Shown here: in pieces, positions 12,690 to 13,062 of the stretch | Position numbering within the stretch: position 1 is the stretch's first letter | Layout of the letters: every line of letters begins with the position of its first letter | Assembly: GCA_025350085.1 (NCBI GenBank) | Contig: JANXYI010000052.1 | Span: forward strand, 1-13,062 | Origin: Deltaproteobacteria bacterium | Lineage (GTDB): Bacteria > Desulfobacterota > Desulfovibrionia > Desulfovibrionales > Desulfovibrionaceae | Direction: 5' to 3' | DNA length: 13,062 bases | Made by a program: the position numbers and the translations under genes | Notes under the pieces: model-generated | Database searches by the model: none | What the model was told of the DNA's origin: nothing | The model's input: only the letters and a program-made list of their open reading frames with translations

Positions 12690-13062
12690 CCATGACCTCC
12701 TTGTAGTCGTCCATGTGCAGCAGGGCGTCGCGCCGGGGCTCGGGCCTGGCTTCGCCGGGCGCCCACATGTCCGGCTGGGCGCTGGAGACCCCGAGCATGC
12801 CCTCAAGCACGCACAGGGTGTGCGCGGCCTCGGCCATGCGCGGGATGGGCCCCAGGGCGTGGATCTTTTCCGAGAACCTGGTGACCATGTCGCGCCAGCG
12901 CGAGCCCTCGGAGGCCGAGACCCAGATGTACTCGAAGCGGCCCTCGTCGATGCCGATGATGGGCAGGAAGCGGCGCAGGAGCTCAAGGCGCCTGCGGGCA
13001 TACAGGTTGCCTTCGGTGTAGTGGCAGTCGCGCGGGTGGCAGCCGGAAACCAGCACCCCGTC
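12679..13062 (-). CDS. flxD: FlxD/MvhD-like hydrogenase iron-sulfur subunit, partial (5' end outside window)
   Basis: The frame is open from the right edge (first codons D-G-V-L-V) to TGA 12681-12679, so 127 C-terminal residues are present. 'SGCHPRDCHYTEGNLYARRR' near the start of the fragment, with its two cysteines, is diagnostic for the MvhD/hydrogenase iron-sulfur subunit family, and 'WVSASEGSRW' and 'FSEKIHALGP' fit the same domain. MvhD-type proteins carry a [2Fe-2S] cluster and link a hydrogenase or NADH module to HdrA. The C-terminal extension (about 90-127, 'PRRDALLHMDDYKEV') is less typical. Its 3' end overlaps the flxC start by 11 nt and contains flxC's ribosome binding site. Flx operons usually have hdrABC adjacent, so those genes are expected past the right edge. 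Confidence 0.85.
   Translation of the reverse strand, partial: DGVLVSGCHPRDCHYTEGNLYARRRLELLRRFLPIIGIDEGRFEYIWVSASEGSRWRDMVTRFSEKIHALGPIPRMAEAAHTLCVLEGMLGVSSAQPDMWAPGEARPEPRRDALLHMDDYKEVMDGE

Overview
This is a high-GC window from a bacterium that looks like an anaerobic deltaproteobacterium of the Desulfovibrionales type. The evidence is an Flx (NADH dehydrogenase/heterodisulfide-reductase partner) operon, DsrE and TusA/OsmC-type sulfur proteins, a ferredoxin-nitroreductase, a two-CW protein, a Cache-domain chemoreceptor and a possible selenoprotein. The assignment rests on gene content only. No rRNA, tRNA, CRISPR array or intact mobile element is visible.

Left block, + strand (1-2214): three closely packed genes. 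They are the C-terminal end of a DsrE-family protein, a TusA-like/OsmC-like fusion that lacks the usual catalytic cysteines, and a cobalamin-independent methionine synthase (MetE catalytic domain) homologue. The MetE-like gene is interrupted by one in-frame TGA (1666-1668). The family sequence continues unbroken in the same frame after it, up to TAG at 2212-2214. A 7-bp perfect stem with a 6-nt loop carrying G at its second position starts 11 nt after the TGA, as expected for a bacterial SECIS. I therefore read it as a selenoprotein (Sec224) and not as a pseudogene. This is the most interesting signal in the window.

Damaged convergent pair (2414-3590): a flavin reductase-like gene (+) is cut to about 104 native residues. 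It runs head-on into a multi-pass membrane protein gene (-) whose C-terminal end is also lost and which carries a 1-nt frameshift near 3294. A deletion, or an assembly join, near 2723-2735 explains both truncations.

Middle (3802-5933, +): a concentrative nucleoside transporter (CNT/NupC family), then a nitroreductase fused to an N-terminal 2[4Fe-4S]-type ferredoxin domain. The two are separated by a 14-bp tandem repeat that runs into the ribosome binding site. A strong hairpin lies between the nitroreductase and the convergent chemoreceptor gene.

Signalling and small proteins (6021-8930): a 625-residue methyl-accepting chemotaxis protein (-), divergently transcribed from a 99-residue Cys-rich two-CW protein (+), then an exported four-EF-hand protein (+) with a clear terminator. 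From 8983 to 9682 no intact gene is seen. The stretch holds a short minus-strand relic of a cytochrome P460-like C-terminus (CIVCH), a second terminator-like hairpin and otherwise unrecognised sequence.

Right block, - strand (13062-9683): flxD (partial) - flxC - flxB - flxA, all with overlapping stop/start junctions. Together they would encode the NAD(P)H-oxidising FlxABCD module that partners HdrABC. The hdr genes are not in the window and would be expected beyond its right edge.
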